From JAHELQ01 sp965603365 (GTDB taxonomy: Bacteria; Acidobacteriota; Aminicenantia; UBA2199), in the NCBI GenBank assembly GCA_965603365.1, contig CBFDCR010000003.1, forward strand, positions 62,001-126,000: a stretch of 64,000 nt of DNA, in the 5' to 3' direction. Position 1 is the first letter of the stretch. The number at the start of each line of letters is the position of its first letter. Positions 26,678 to 35,768 of this stretch are shown here, piece after piece. The notes beneath the pieces are model-generated. The model was given only the letters and a program-made list of their open reading frames with translations. It ran no database searches and was not told the origin of the DNA. A program made the position numbers and the translations under genes.

Positions 26678-29600
26678 ATGCCAGATTTTCCTAAAATTGT
26701 AGAATCTATTTTAGTGTTAATCTTTAGGGATAAAATTCCCCCTATAGTACCCCAGATATTTGGTTACATTTTTCTGGTTCTGTTTATAATATTTGCTATA
26801 TGGGTGTTTCTTTCTTTCTTGAGCAAGATAAAAAGACTCTGGAACAAGGATGTCAAGCCTATTTTCTATGATGCCGAAAAGAGACGGCGAAGGAAACGCC
26901 GCCAACAGTTTGCCAATCACATTGAGTATAAAATCAAAAAATTATGCGACTGGGAAGACTGGAGTGAATCTCGATTTGCAGAACTTGAGGCTGAAGTCGA
27001 GGCGGAGGGAAGAGAAAGAGTATTTAGCCTGATCCCGTTTCTAAAGAAAAATCGAGGGGGCCTTCGGCGGGAACATTCTCTTTCAAAGGCCCTTGAATCG
27101 AGTCGGGAACGATTGATTCTATTGGAGGGAGAACCCGGATCTGGCAAAAGTGTGGCCCTTCGATATGTTGCCCAATCTATGGCTCGCCGCGCAATAAAGG
27201 CAAAAAATATCAACGCTGTTATACCTATCTACATCAATCTCAAGGAGCTTAACCGTCAAAAGAGAGAGCCAATTGATAGGAATTTAATCGAAACATTTGT
27301 GTTGAATACCTTGAACCCTGGGAACGATCGTGATATCGAGGAGTTTTTAGAGAAGGAGTTTGTACCGGGATTACGGAATAGCACCTGGCTTTTCCTGTTC
27401 GATTCCTTTGATGAGCTTCCCGAAGTATTGAGTTCGACTGAAGCTGATGAAATTATCAGGAGGTATGGAGATGCTATTTCCGATTTTTTGCATGGAATGA
27501 ATCAATGCCGGGGCATCATCGCTTCACGTCAATTTAGAGGACCAGGCAGATTGGGATGGCCTCGATTTCGTATTTTGCCGCTTTCCGAGAAACGACGTCT
27601 TGAACTTATTAAAAGGGCTAATCTTGAAACTAAGGTGGAAAAAGAGATTGTGGGGCAGTTGGAATTGGCGTTGCCCGAAATTCGTTCGATGGCGAATAAT
27701 CCCATGTTTCTGGGACTATTGTGTGAGAATATGAAGTCCGGCCAATCGTTTCCCCATAACACTCATCATGTATTTGAGACATACATTGAGAACCGTCTGG
27801 TCCGTGATAAAGAACGATTATCAAGGCGTTATAATCTCAAACCCCAAGAGGTGAGAAATGCGGCGGAAACCGTTGCCTTCTCTATGACGGCCAATCGGGA
27901 TATCGGTCTCAGCCCCAGCCGGCAGAGTTTAAAAGATGTATTAATAAGTGCAGATCATCGGGTTATTAATATTAAACGCCTCGACACATATCTGGACGCC
28001 CTGGAATATATCAAATTGGCCCGGTCTGAAACGGCCACCTCTGCGGGGGAATCAAAGGCCTTCACCTTTTCTCACCGCAGGTTTCAGGAATATTTTGCCA
28101 CCTGTGTGTTAATGCGCAACCCCGATTTAGTCAGGCCGGACCAGCTTTTAACGGATGCCCGGTGGCGTGAAGCGGCTGTTGTGATGTGTCAGACTCAACC
28201 CCAGGAAGTACTATCTCCCCTCTTAGATGAGGCCCGTCGCTTTCTTAATGATCTTGTCTCTAAAACTCCCGGTTTAATCAAAGAGCCGCTGGCATATGTT
28301 CAGGCTTCTGCCAGCGAAGAGAAAGAGAAGAGAGGGAAGAGTAATGAAAAGATCCCCGAACCATTCTCCTGGGCAAAAGGGACTCTTCATATCCTGGAAC
28401 TTTTGCAGGATGGTTTTGGCAGTCATCTGGATGACCTGCCGGAAGATATAAAGATGCTGGCCGCCCGAATAATCGTATCGGTCAACGAAACGGGGACCCT
28501 TTCGGACCGAAAATGCGGATTAGAGGTAGCCGGTATTATGTCCCGTCCTGTATTAACCTGGCTGCTGCGAAACGCTTTTACCAGCGGAAGCCAATGGCTT
28601 AAAGAGGTTGCCTATCGCCAGGCAGCTCGTTTACCCGAAATCCCCGCTGATATTGCCAGGTGGATTCGTCAGTCATTGATGGGGCTTTTGGCAGATGGGC
28701 GTTTAAAACGCGAGCGTCTGGCGGTCAAAGCACATCTATCTCGTCTTGATAAACCAGATAAATTTCTCTCTGCCATGAATCTCCTTCAGCGACTTCCAAA
28801 TATTGAAGCAATTTTGCATGTTTTAATATTTCTTCTTATGGTTATTGGTATTAGTGGTAGGGATTTTTCTATAAAGTTGTTCACAATAAGTTCATTGTCC
28901 ATTTTAATACTTCCGGTTTCATATTTTTGGGGGTTGCGAGTATTAATTCGTTCTTTTATTGATAGTGATTTTGAGATTAATGCCTATAATATGACATTTG
29001 CGGTTATGGAAATAATGATTAAATTCATGCTGCTACAATTTATATTTTCTGTTTTTGCATTCCAAAAGATAACAATCTCCTTTTATCCCTTTTTTTTACT
29101 CATATTAGTTTGCTTTTATTTTGTGGCATGGTCGCCAAGCGCCTTATCCGCAGTTAAAAAAGGACGATTTATTCATCCCCTTTGGTGGCCTGTGATGCCC
29201 ATAACATTGCTTTTTCGTTCAACAAATAGTGATGGGGAGAAATTTGTTAAGTTTATAAAAGACTGGAAAATATTGATAAAAGCGACTCTAATTGGGATCT
29301 GTTTTCCTGGCCTTTTTTTGTTGGCCCACTTTTATATCAAATGGTTATTCTGGCTTATTGGATTTTTGATGTTGGTTTTTATCTCACTTCCATCAGTACT
29401 TCTGTTTATGATATTCATGTATACCAAACTAAAAAGCTTGATTCAGTGGTGTTGGTGGAAGTGGAAACCACAGGCAGATAAAAGAATGTCAGGGGTGGAA
29501 TTTCTTGCAATGATCACTCAATTTAAAGAGAACTCAGGCTTACGCCGTTTTATAAAATCTGTTCGGGAAGAACAATTGCTTGAAGTTAACCGAGACTCGG

Positions 29601-29839
29601 AAGCCTTGATTGAAGACTTAGCTCTTGCAATTGAACAAGGGAAAAAGGTACAAAGTTTTAAGTCGAATGTTTTTGATCGGTGGTATTCAGACTACCTCAA
29701 GAGGAAAGAGTCTCAATTTTTTAGTCGAGTTGAGCGCATTTTTGGTAAGTCAAATTTCACATTGGCGGACCTGGGATCGGAAGTGCTGGATGAAGTTTCT
29801 ATGCTTTTGGAGCAAATTCGTCGGCGGCGTCGGGATTAG
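26678..29839 (+). CDS. NACHT-family ATPase with N-terminal anchor and C-terminal multi-helix membrane domain
   Basis: 1053 aa; AGGAGG before the ATG. A membrane helix (about 28-48), a basic linker (KRRRRKRR), then a NACHT NTPase: Walker A GEPGSGKS (151-158), Walker B LFLFDSFDELPEV (Asp242, Asp245, Glu246), sensor IIASRQF, and a winged-helix region with FTFSHRRFQEYFATCVL. A helical part follows, then six or seven membrane helices (about 708-920), then a soluble 130-residue helical tail. STAND ATPases with NACHT modules are a major class of phage-defence sensors. The second half is much richer in A and T than the flanking genes, a sign of transfer. Next to MNT-HEPN, which suggests a small defence patch (inference). 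Confidence 0.85.
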   Translation: MPDFPKIVESILVLIFRDKIPPIVPQIFGYIFLVLFIIFAIWVFLSFLSKIKRLWNKDVKPIFYDAEKRRRRKRRQQFANHIEYKIKKLCDWEDWSESRFAELEAEVEAEGRERVFSLIPFLKKNRGGLRREHSLSKALESSRERLILLEGEPGSGKSVALRYVAQSMARRAIKAKNINAVIPIYINLKELNRQKREPIDRNLIETFVLNTLNPGNDRDIEEFLEKEFVPGLRNSTWLFLFDSFDELPEVLSSTEADEIIRRYGDAISDFLHGMNQCRGIIASRQFRGPGRLGWPRFRILPLSEKRRLELIKRANLETKVEKEIVGQLELALPEIRSMANNPMFLGLLCENMKSGQSFPHNTHHVFETYIENRLVRDKERLSRRYNLKPQEVRNAAETVAFSMTANRDIGLSPSRQSLKDVLISADHRVINIKRLDTYLDALEYIKLARSETATSAGESKAFTFSHRRFQEYFATCVLMRNPDLVRPDQLLTDARWREAAVVMCQTQPQEVLSPLLDEARRFLNDLVSKTPGLIKEPLAYVQASASEEKEKRGKSNEKIPEPFSWAKGTLHILELLQDGFGSHLDDLPEDIKMLAARIIVSVNETGTLSDRKCGLEVAGIMSRPVLTWLLRNAFTSGSQWLKEVAYRQAARLPEIPADIARWIRQSLMGLLADGRLKRERLAVKAHLSRLDKPDKFLSAMNLLQRLPNIEAILHVLIFLLMVIGISGRDFSIKLFTISSLSILILPVSYFWGLRVLIRSFIDSDFEINAYNMTFAVMEIMIKFMLLQFIFSVFAFQKITISFYPFFLLILVCFYFVAWSPSALSAVKKGRFIHPLWWPVMPITLLFRSTNSDGEKFVKFIKDWKILIKATLIGICFPGLFLLAHFYIKWLFWLIGFLMLVFISLPSVLLFMIFMYTKLKSLIQWCWWKWKPQADKRMSGVEFLAMITQFKENSGLRRFIKSVREEQLLEVNRDSEALIEDLALAIEQGKKVQSFKSNVFDRWYSDYLKRKESQFFSRVERIFGKSNFTLADLGSEVLDEVSMLLEQIRRRRRD

Positions 29840-29912
29840 ATCCGGTAATGTTTGCTAATTGGATTTTTATTTAAGTATGGGGATGAAAAAGGTGGATTTG
29901 GGGGTTGTTGTC

Positions 29913-29941
29913 TTGATTTAAGGTTAAAAATAAGTTAATAT
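29913..29941 (+). promoter_or_regulatory. Probable promoter of the thiC-ruv run
   Basis: TTGATT (29913-29918), 17 bp, TAATAT (29936-29941). Start of transcription would fall about 12 bases before the thiC ATG, leaving no room for a TPP riboswitch, and none is seen. Confidence 0.5.
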
Positions 29942-29960
29942 TGGTCATGATGAGGACAAT

Positions 29961-31235
29961 ATGACCCAGTTAGAGAGTGCGAAGAACGGCACCATCACCG
30001 AAGAAATGAAGATCGTGGCCCAAAAAGAGGGTATTACCGAGGAGCGGCTGCGGACATTGATTGCCGGTGGTAGGGTGGTGGTGCCGGTCAACAAGAACCA
30101 TAAGAACGTGAGCCCCATCGGCATCGGCAAGCACCTGCGCACAAAAGTCAACGCCAATATCGGGACTTCCGGGGATTTTGCCCAGATCGACGATGAAATC
30201 AAGAAGATCGATAATGTAATCAAATACCGGGCCGATACGGTCATGGATCTCAGTACCGGCGGCGATATCGGCCGCATCCGCCGGGCCTTGCTTGCCATCT
30301 CCACCATACCCTTCGGCAATGTCCCGATCTACCAGATGGCCAGGAGCGAGGCAGCCAGGGGCCGGCCCTTCGTGGATATGACGATCGACGATATGCTGGT
30401 CTACATCAAGGAGCAGGCCGGAGACGGGGTCGATTTCATGACCATCCATGCCGGTCTGACCCGGGCCGCAGTGGAGAAGATCCGGCAGCAGAAGCGGCGG
30501 GCCGACATCGTGTCCCGGGGCGGGTCGCTCCTCACCGGCTGGATGTTTCACAACGGTAAAGAGAATCCCTTTTACGAACATTTCGACCGCCTACTGGAGA
30601 TCGCCCGGGAGTACGACGTCACCCTGTCGCTGGGCGACGGCCTGCGGCCCGGCTGCCTGGCGGACGGCACCGATTGGGGCCAGGTGGAGGAGTTGTTGAC
30701 CTTAGGAGAACTGGTGAAACGGTCGCGGGAAGCGGGGGTCCAGGTAATGGTGGAGGGTCCCGGGCATTTGCCCATCGATCAGGTGGAGATGAATATCAAG
30801 ATTGAGAAGTCGATCTGCGACGAGGCGCCCTTTTATGTACTGGGGCCCATCGTGACCGATATCGCGCCCGGCTATGACCACATCACCTCTGCCATCGGCG
30901 GCGCCATTGCCGGAACCGCCGGGGCCGATTTCCTCTGCTACGTGACCCCCACCGAACACCTGGGGCTGCCGGATGAGGAGGATGTGAAGAACGGCATCAT
31001 CGCCTCCAGGATCGCCGCACATGTGGCGGATATCGGCAAGGGGATTCCCGGCAGTATGGAGCTGGACAACCGGATGGCTGCGGCCCGCCGGGATTTAAAC
31101 TGGCAGGAACAGGAGAAGTACTGCATCGACCCGGAGAAGTACCGGCAGGTCAGGCAGGAACGGAGTTCCAGCACCGATGCCTGTTCCATGTGCGGGGACC
31201 TGTGTGTATATAAAATCTTGAAGGATCGCTTGTAG
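29961..31235 (+). CDS. thiC: Phosphomethylpyrimidine synthase ThiC (short form)
   Basis: 424 aa, the short form without the N-terminal extension of enterobacterial ThiC. Seen: ADTVMDLSTGGDI, VDFMTIHAGLT, SRGGSLLTGWM, SLGDGLRPGC, VEGPGHLPIDQVEMN, YVLGPIVTDIAPGYDHI, FLCYVTPTEHLGLP, and a C-terminal cluster motif CSMCGDLC. ThiC turns AIR into the thiamine pyrimidine HMP-P with a 4Fe-4S radical SAM reaction. The last Cys is one residue closer than in CSMCGPKFC, as in other short anaerobic forms. A paralogue making hydroxybenzimidazole (BzaF) is an alternative. First gene of a tight run. Confidence 0.92.
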   Translation: MTQLESAKNGTITEEMKIVAQKEGITEERLRTLIAGGRVVVPVNKNHKNVSPIGIGKHLRTKVNANIGTSGDFAQIDDEIKKIDNVIKYRADTVMDLSTGGDIGRIRRALLAISTIPFGNVPIYQMARSEAARGRPFVDMTIDDMLVYIKEQAGDGVDFMTIHAGLTRAAVEKIRQQKRRADIVSRGGSLLTGWMFHNGKENPFYEHFDRLLEIAREYDVTLSLGDGLRPGCLADGTDWGQVEELLTLGELVKRSREAGVQVMVEGPGHLPIDQVEMNIKIEKSICDEAPFYVLGPIVTDIAPGYDHITSAIGGAIAGTAGADFLCYVTPTEHLGLPDEEDVKNGIIASRIAAHVADIGKGIPGSMELDNRMAAARRDLNWQEQEKYCIDPEKYRQVRQERSSSTDACSMCGDLCVYKILKDRL

Positions 31236-31241
31236 ACGCTC

Positions 31242-32096
31242 ATGCCGGAATTACATTATACATTTTACGGGTGCCGGGGCAGCTACCCGGTGGCCAACAA
31301 AGACATCCTCAAATACGGCGGCAATACATCCTCCATCCTGGTGGAGATGGGGGAGCAGGTGCTGATTTTCGATGCCGGTACCGGGATCATCAATATCGGC
31401 AGCTATTTGAAGGAGAAAAAGAGCGACATCAAGAAGATGACGATATTCCTGACCCACCTCCACCTGGATCATGTCCAGGGCCTGCCCTTTTTCCAGCCGA
31501 TTTTTGATAAAAACTATGAACTCGACATCTACTGCCCGGCCTACAAAAATATCTCCCTGAAGGCAGCGGTTTATTCCCTGTTTAACCATCCCTTTTCCCC
31601 CATCAGCAACAACGGTATTAAGGCCGGGCTGAACTTCTTTGAATTGAGACCCGAAGAGAAGAATATGGTTACCGTCGATTCGGATCTGCACATTGAATTT
31701 ATCAAAGAAAATTCTCACCCCATTTGCGGGGTGTTGATCTATAAATTGAAGACCGGCAATTTTAAATTCGTTTTTGCCACCGATGTGGAGTCGCCGGATG
31801 GTTTCGATCGGGGGGTGTCCGATTTTATCAAGGGGGCCAATGTGCTCATTCACGATTCCCAGTATTTTGATCACGATTATGCCGGTCCTAAAAATTCAAA
31901 AAAGGGATTCGGCCACAGTACCTATTCCATGGCTGTCCGCAATGCCCTGGCGGGTAAGGTCGGGAAACTCTTCCTGTTTCACTACGATCCGGATTACTCC
32001 GATTCCGATCTGGAGAGGATGCTGGATGAGGCCCGAAACGGATTCCCCGAGACATACCTGTCGGAGGAATTAAAAAAATTTACCATAAGGAGTTAA
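31242..32096 (+). CDS. MBL-fold metallo-hydrolase
   Basis: 284 aa, 6 bases after thiC. Opens with YTFYGCRGSYPV and GGNTSSILVE, then LTHLHLDHVQGLPFF, the HxHxDH zinc motif, with later ligands in ENSHPICGV, FATDVE and HDSQYFDHDY, and a final FLFHYDPDYSD. The GxRGSxP opening is typical of the tRNase Z/PhnP-like or histidine-kinase-associated MBL subgroup. Substrate not known. Co-transcribed with thiC and yebC. Confidence 0.88.
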   Translation: MPELHYTFYGCRGSYPVANKDILKYGGNTSSILVEMGEQVLIFDAGTGIINIGSYLKEKKSDIKKMTIFLTHLHLDHVQGLPFFQPIFDKNYELDIYCPAYKNISLKAAVYSLFNHPFSPISNNGIKAGLNFFELRPEEKNMVTVDSDLHIEFIKENSHPICGVLIYKLKTGNFKFVFATDVESPDGFDRGVSDFIKGANVLIHDSQYFDHDYAGPKNSKKGFGHSTYSMAVRNALAGKVGKLFLFHYDPDYSDSDLERMLDEARNGFPETYLSEELKKFTIRS

Positions 32097-32098
32097 AT

Positions 32099-32851
32099 AT
32101 GTCAGGTCATTCTAAATGGCATTCCATCAAGCATAAAAAGGCGGCCGCCGATGCCAAACGGGGTAAGGTTTTTACCCGCTATATCAAGGAAATCGCCGTG
32201 GCCGCCAGAATGGGAGGCGGTGACCCGGAAGCCAACTCCCGCCTGAGGCACGCCGTCGAGGGGGCCCGGTCCGTCAATATGCCGGCCGATAATATCAAGA
32301 AGGCCATCATGAGGGGCACCGGTGAACTGGAGGGGGTTCATTATGAGGAGATTGGTTATGAAGGCTATGGGCCCGGGGGCGTGGCCATCATCGTGGAGAC
32401 CCTGACGGATAATAAGAACCGAACCGTGGCCGAGGTGCGTCATGTATTCGACAAGTACAGCGGCCGGCTGGGGGAGCAGGGGTGTGTGAACTGGATGTTT
32501 TCCCGGAAAGGGTTGATCCTTGTGGCCGAAGATGCCATCGGCGAAGACGAATTGATGGAGATTGTGCTGGAAAGCGGGGCCGAAGACATGAAGACCGAGG
32601 AAGACAATTATGAGGTGATTACCGAGGTGAAGGATTTTGATGCGGTGCTGCAGGCCATCAAGGCTAAAAATATCGAACCCGTTTCCGCCGAGCTATCGAT
32701 GATTCCCTCTACCTATGTCAAACTGGAGGGGAAGCAGGCGCAGCAGATGTTGAAATTGGCCGAAAAGATCGAAGATCTGGACGATGTGCAGGATGTCTGG
32801 TCCAATTTCGACATTTCGGATGAAGAGATCGAAGCCTATCAGAATGGTTGA
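32099..32851 (+). CDS. yebC: YebC/PmpR-family protein
   Basis: 250 aa, full family length. Starts with SGHSKWHSIKHKKAAADAKRG, the diagnostic N-terminus, with ARMGGGDPEANSRLR, YEGYGPGGVAIIVE, DNKNRTVAEVRH and a late DLDDVQDVWSNFDI. Members act as DNA-binding regulators or, as shown for several, help ribosomes through proline stretches. Placement directly before ruvC-ruvA-ruvB is the common bacterial order. Confidence 0.96.
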   Translation: MSGHSKWHSIKHKKAAADAKRGKVFTRYIKEIAVAARMGGGDPEANSRLRHAVEGARSVNMPADNIKKAIMRGTGELEGVHYEEIGYEGYGPGGVAIIVETLTDNKNRTVAEVRHVFDKYSGRLGEQGCVNWMFSRKGLILVAEDAIGEDELMEIVLESGAEDMKTEEDNYEVITEVKDFDAVLQAIKAKNIEPVSAELSMIPSTYVKLEGKQAQQMLKLAEKIEDLDDVQDVWSNFDISDEEIEAYQNG

Positions 32852-33318
32852 TGACGGTCATCGGTTTTGATCCGGGCTCCATCCGCTTCGGCGTGGGATT
32901 GGTAGGCGTGGAAAAGGGCAATATCGACTATATTTATTCCGAAGAGATTCGGTTAAAAAAGAAGGACTTTTATGAAAGAATGGCCCATTTGTGGAAGCGG
33001 CTGCAGGCCATCTACGTTAGATTTTCCATTGACGAGGCGGCCATCGAGGAGGGTTTCCTGGGTAAAAACGTCAGGTCCATGAGTATGATTGCCACGGTCC
33101 GGGGGGTGGTGCTGGGTTCCCTGCTCGTGAAGGGCATCGGCTTGAAGACCTATTCGCCCCGGGCTGTCAAATTGGCGATCACCGGCAGCGGCAGTGCCTT
33201 GAAACCGCAGGTCATGCGCATGGTAAAGACCCTGCTGGATTTAAAGCAAAAAGACCTGGGCGGCGACGAGAGCGATGCCTTAGCCGTGGCTTATTGCCAC
33301 GCCCTATTCTTAAGATGA
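32851..33318 (+). CDS. ruvC: Holliday junction resolvase RuvC
   Basis: 155 aa from ATG 32851, overlapping the yebC stop by one base (a TTG lies just before). Asp7 in VIGFDPGSIRFG, Glu in AAIEEGFLGKNVRS, and the last acidic pair in GGDESDALAVAYCH give the RNase H-type active site. Cleaves Holliday junctions moved by RuvAB during recombination repair. ATGA overlap with ruvA. Confidence 0.95.
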   Translation: MTVIGFDPGSIRFGVGLVGVEKGNIDYIYSEEIRLKKKDFYERMAHLWKRLQAIYVRFSIDEAAIEEGFLGKNVRSMSMIATVRGVVLGSLLVKGIGLKTYSPRAVKLAITGSGSALKPQVMRMVKTLLDLKQKDLGGDESDALAVAYCHALFLR

Positions 33319-33902
33319 TATCCGCAGTCAAAGGCAAGTTATTGGCAGTCCTGCCCGGTGAGACCCATGTCGATACCGGCAGCGGCCTGGTGCTGAAGGT
33401 ATTGACACCTGTCTCCAGTTATTCCAGGATCAAACAGATGGAAGAGGTTTTGCTGCACACGGTACTGCGGCAAAAGGATGAGGAGTTTTTCCTCTACGGA
33501 TTTTTATCCCTTAAGGAAAAGCAGTTGTTCCAGCGCATGATTGCCGTGTCCGGCATCGGCGGCAAGACGGCCCTGTCCATGATTTCTGCCTTTTCCATCG
33601 ATGAATTTGTCCGGGCCGTGGACGGGGGCGATGTGGCCCGCTTGAGTTCCGTACCGGGAATCGGCAAGAAGACGGCCCAGCGCATCATCCTGGAATTAAC
33701 CGGTAAACTGGAATTTGCAGAGGAGAAGGCCGAGGGCGAGGATGTCCGGCTGCGGGATGATCTGATCTCCGGCCTGGTCAACCTGGGCTACCCGGCCAGA
33801 GGCGTCAGGGAGCAGGTGAACAGGCTGCTCAAGGAGAATCCGGACGAGCGTTCCTTTGAAGTATTGTTTAAATCCCTGTTAAAGAAGATCAGTAAGTTAT
33901 GA
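33315..33902 (+). CDS. ruvA: Holliday junction helicase subunit RuvA
   Basis: 195 aa from ATG 33315. OB-fold N-terminus ISAVKGKLLAVLPG, the two helix-hairpin-helix motifs VSGIGGKTALSM and VPGIGKKTAQRIILEL, and the C-terminal RuvB-binding helices (DDLISGLVNLGYPARGV). Overlaps ruvC and ruvB by 4 bases each. Confidence 0.95.
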   Translation: MISAVKGKLLAVLPGETHVDTGSGLVLKVLTPVSSYSRIKQMEEVLLHTVLRQKDEEFFLYGFLSLKEKQLFQRMIAVSGIGGKTALSMISAFSIDEFVRAVDGGDVARLSSVPGIGKKTAQRIILELTGKLEFAEEKAEGEDVRLRDDLISGLVNLGYPARGVREQVNRLLKENPDERSFEVLFKSLLKKISKL

Positions 33903-34918
33903 CACAATCACCGCCCCAACCGGAGACCGACAACAACGATGATCTGAAGTTTGAGCGCAGCCTCAGGCCCTCCTTGATCAAGGAGTTTATCGGCCAGGCC
34001 CAAAAGATTGAAAATCTGAAGACCTACATCAAGGGCGCCCGGCAAAGGGGCGAGGCATTGGATCACGTATTGTTTTACGGCCCGCCGGGCCTGGGCAAGA
34101 CCACCTTGGCCCACATCATCGCCGCCGAGATGGGGGTGCACATCCGCCAGACCTCCGGCCCCATACTGGAAAAAAAGGGCGATTTAACCGCCATCCTGAC
34201 CGACCTTGAGCCCTACGGCATCCTGTTTATCGATGAGATCCACCGTTTAAAGACTTCGCTGGAGGAGATGTTGTACAAGGCCATGGAGGATTTCCAGATA
34301 GATGTCATCATCGGCCAGGGGGTAGGGGCCAAGAATATCTCCCTGGATATCAATCCTTTTACCCTGATCGGCGCCACCACCCGGGCCGGCCTGCTCTCTT
34401 CCCCCTTACGGGACCGCTTCGGCATCATGATGCACCTGGATTTCTATTCGCTGGCGGAATTGACCCGGGTGGTTAAACGCAGTGCCGGGATATTGAATGT
34501 GGAAATCGCGGCCGAAGCAGCCCAGGTCATTGCCCGGCGCTCCCGGGGCACCCCCCGCATCGCCAACAAACTGCTGCGCCGGGTGCGGGACTTTGCCCAG
34601 GTCAAGGGGGAGGGCAAAATCGACCTGGCCATTTGTGAGCTGGCCTTCACCGCCTTAGAGGTAGATGAGGAGGGCTTTGACGAGATCGACCGCAAGATAC
34701 TGCTCACCATCATCGAAAAGTTTTCCGGCGGCCCGGTGGGACTCTCCACCCTGTCTACCGCTGTCCAGGAGGAGAGGGACACCATCGAGGATGTCTACGA
34801 ACCCTTCCTGGTCCAACAGGGCTACCTGCAAGTCACCTCCCGCGGCCGCATGGCCACCCCCAAAGCCCTCAAACACTTCAAACACGCCCCCCAAAACATC
34901 CAAAAATCCCTATTCTAA
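33899..34918 (+). CDS. ruvB: Holliday junction helicase motor RuvB
   Basis: 339 aa. RPSLIKEFIGQ opening, Walker A YGPPGLGKTTLAHII, Walker B LFIDEIHRL, sensor 1 IGATTRAGLLSSPLRDRFG, arginine motif RSRGTPRIANKLLRRVRD, and C-terminal winged helix ending GYLQVTSRGRMATPKAL. AAA+ motor for branch migration. Last gene of the run; a repeat block follows at once. Confidence 0.97.
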   Translation: MTQSPPQPETDNNDDLKFERSLRPSLIKEFIGQAQKIENLKTYIKGARQRGEALDHVLFYGPPGLGKTTLAHIIAAEMGVHIRQTSGPILEKKGDLTAILTDLEPYGILFIDEIHRLKTSLEEMLYKAMEDFQIDVIIGQGVGAKNISLDINPFTLIGATTRAGLLSSPLRDRFGIMMHLDFYSLAELTRVVKRSAGILNVEIAAEAAQVIARRSRGTPRIANKLLRRVRDFAQVKGEGKIDLAICELAFTALEVDEEGFDEIDRKILLTIIEKFSGGPVGLSTLSTAVQEERDTIEDVYEPFLVQQGYLQVTSRGRMATPKALKHFKHAPQNIQKSLF

Positions 34919-35047
34919 CCAGCCATTGGCGCCGGTTGTTTGCGGTAGGGGAGGGGAGAACCTGCATTTACTGCGGCAGCCATCGGTGCCGGCATGACAG
35001 TGGGAATATTATTGTAGGGGAGAAGTTTCAGGGACAGGCGGAAAACA
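34919..35047. repeat. Repeat block: two box B copies and an inverted box A
   Basis: CAGCCATTGGCGCCGG (about 34920-34935) and GGCAGCCATCGGTGCCGG (about 34976-34993) are two copies of box B, the second matching 6379-6420 through to TTGTAGGGG. At 35030-35047 GGGACAGGCGGAAAA is box A in reverse. No gene lies between ruvB and the PIN module. Confidence 0.65.
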
Positions 35048-35077
35048 CCTTTACCCCTCAATTAGAATTTTCCTTTC

Positions 35078-35106
35078 TTGAAATATCCTGACTTTTTGTG
35101 TAAAAT
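35078..35106 (+). promoter_or_regulatory. Promoter of the second PIN module
   Basis: TTGAAA (35078-35083), 17 bp, TAAAAT (35101-35106), followed by GGAGG before the antitoxin ATG. Confidence 0.7.
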
Positions 35107-35127
35107 AGAATCGGTATTGGAGGCATG

Positions 35128-35364
35128 ATGTTAACGAGTGCGGAATATAATCAAATTATTCAGACCATTAATAAACTTGAATATTCGGAAAAACGGCAAC
35201 TGTTTGAATATATAAAAGAGATGGTCAAAGCCCGCCCTAAGTCAGAACATAAGACCGTCGAAGGCTCACCCTGGCTGGGCAGTCTTACAGGCAAGACAAA
35301 TATTATCGGCGACATCACTTCTCCTGTAATGGATGAAATGGAGTGGGAGGTATTATCTCATTGA
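35128..35364 (+). CDS. Probable antitoxin of the second PIN pair (78 aa)
   Basis: Starts at ATG 35128 (GGAGG 4 bases upstream) or the ATG just before it. N-terminal half EYNQIIQTINKLEYSEKRQLFEYIKEMV is helical and like DUF2281-type antitoxins; the C-terminal half SPWLGSLTGKTNIIGDIT would bind toxin. The stop overlaps the TTG start of the PIN gene (TTGA). Confidence 0.75.
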   Translation: MLTSAEYNQIIQTINKLEYSEKRQLFEYIKEMVKARPKSEHKTVEGSPWLGSLTGKTNIIGDITSPVMDEMEWEVLSH

Positions 35365-35759
35365 AGTATTTGCTGGATACTCATATCTGGATCTGGAGCG
35401 TTTCTAAGGTGGAAAAACTTTCTGGAAAAGTCAGTAGAATTTTGAAGAACACCGCCAATGAATTTTTCCTATCTTCTATATCCATCTGGGAATTTATGAT
35501 TTTGCTGGAAAAGAAGAGAATTGCCATTGATATCCCTTTCGAGGAATGGCTGCATATTGCCATAGATATGGCTAATATTAAAGAGATCCCAATAGATGGG
35601 GAAATTGCAGTGGAAAGTAGAAAAATTGATTTACCTCACCGGGATCCGGCAGATCGATTTATTGCCGCTTCCGCTCTGGTAAATCAATTAAAATTAATCA
35701 CCTCCGATAGAAACCTTTCCAGATCCAGAGAGATTTCCGTAATCTTTAATAAAGTTTAG
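35361..35759 (+). CDS. PIN-domain toxin (VapC type)
   Basis: 132 aa from TTG 35361, which overlaps the antitoxin stop and has GGGAGG 10 bases upstream; the upstream GTG 35343 is less likely. KYLLDTHIWIWS gives the first Asp, SSISIWEF the central Glu, PHRDPADRFIAASAL the DxxD pair and LITSDRNL the last Asp: the complete four-acid PIN site of the VapC ribonucleases. Confidence 0.88.
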   Translation: MKYLLDTHIWIWSVSKVEKLSGKVSRILKNTANEFFLSSISIWEFMILLEKKRIAIDIPFEEWLHIAIDMANIKEIPIDGEIAVESRKIDLPHRDPADRFIAASALVNQLKLITSDRNLSRSREISVIFNKV

Positions 35760-35768
35760 GGGGGAAGT

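Noticed and set aside
29840..29960. TPP riboswitch upstream of thiC
   Set aside because: No THI-box sequences are present and the likely transcript leader is too short.
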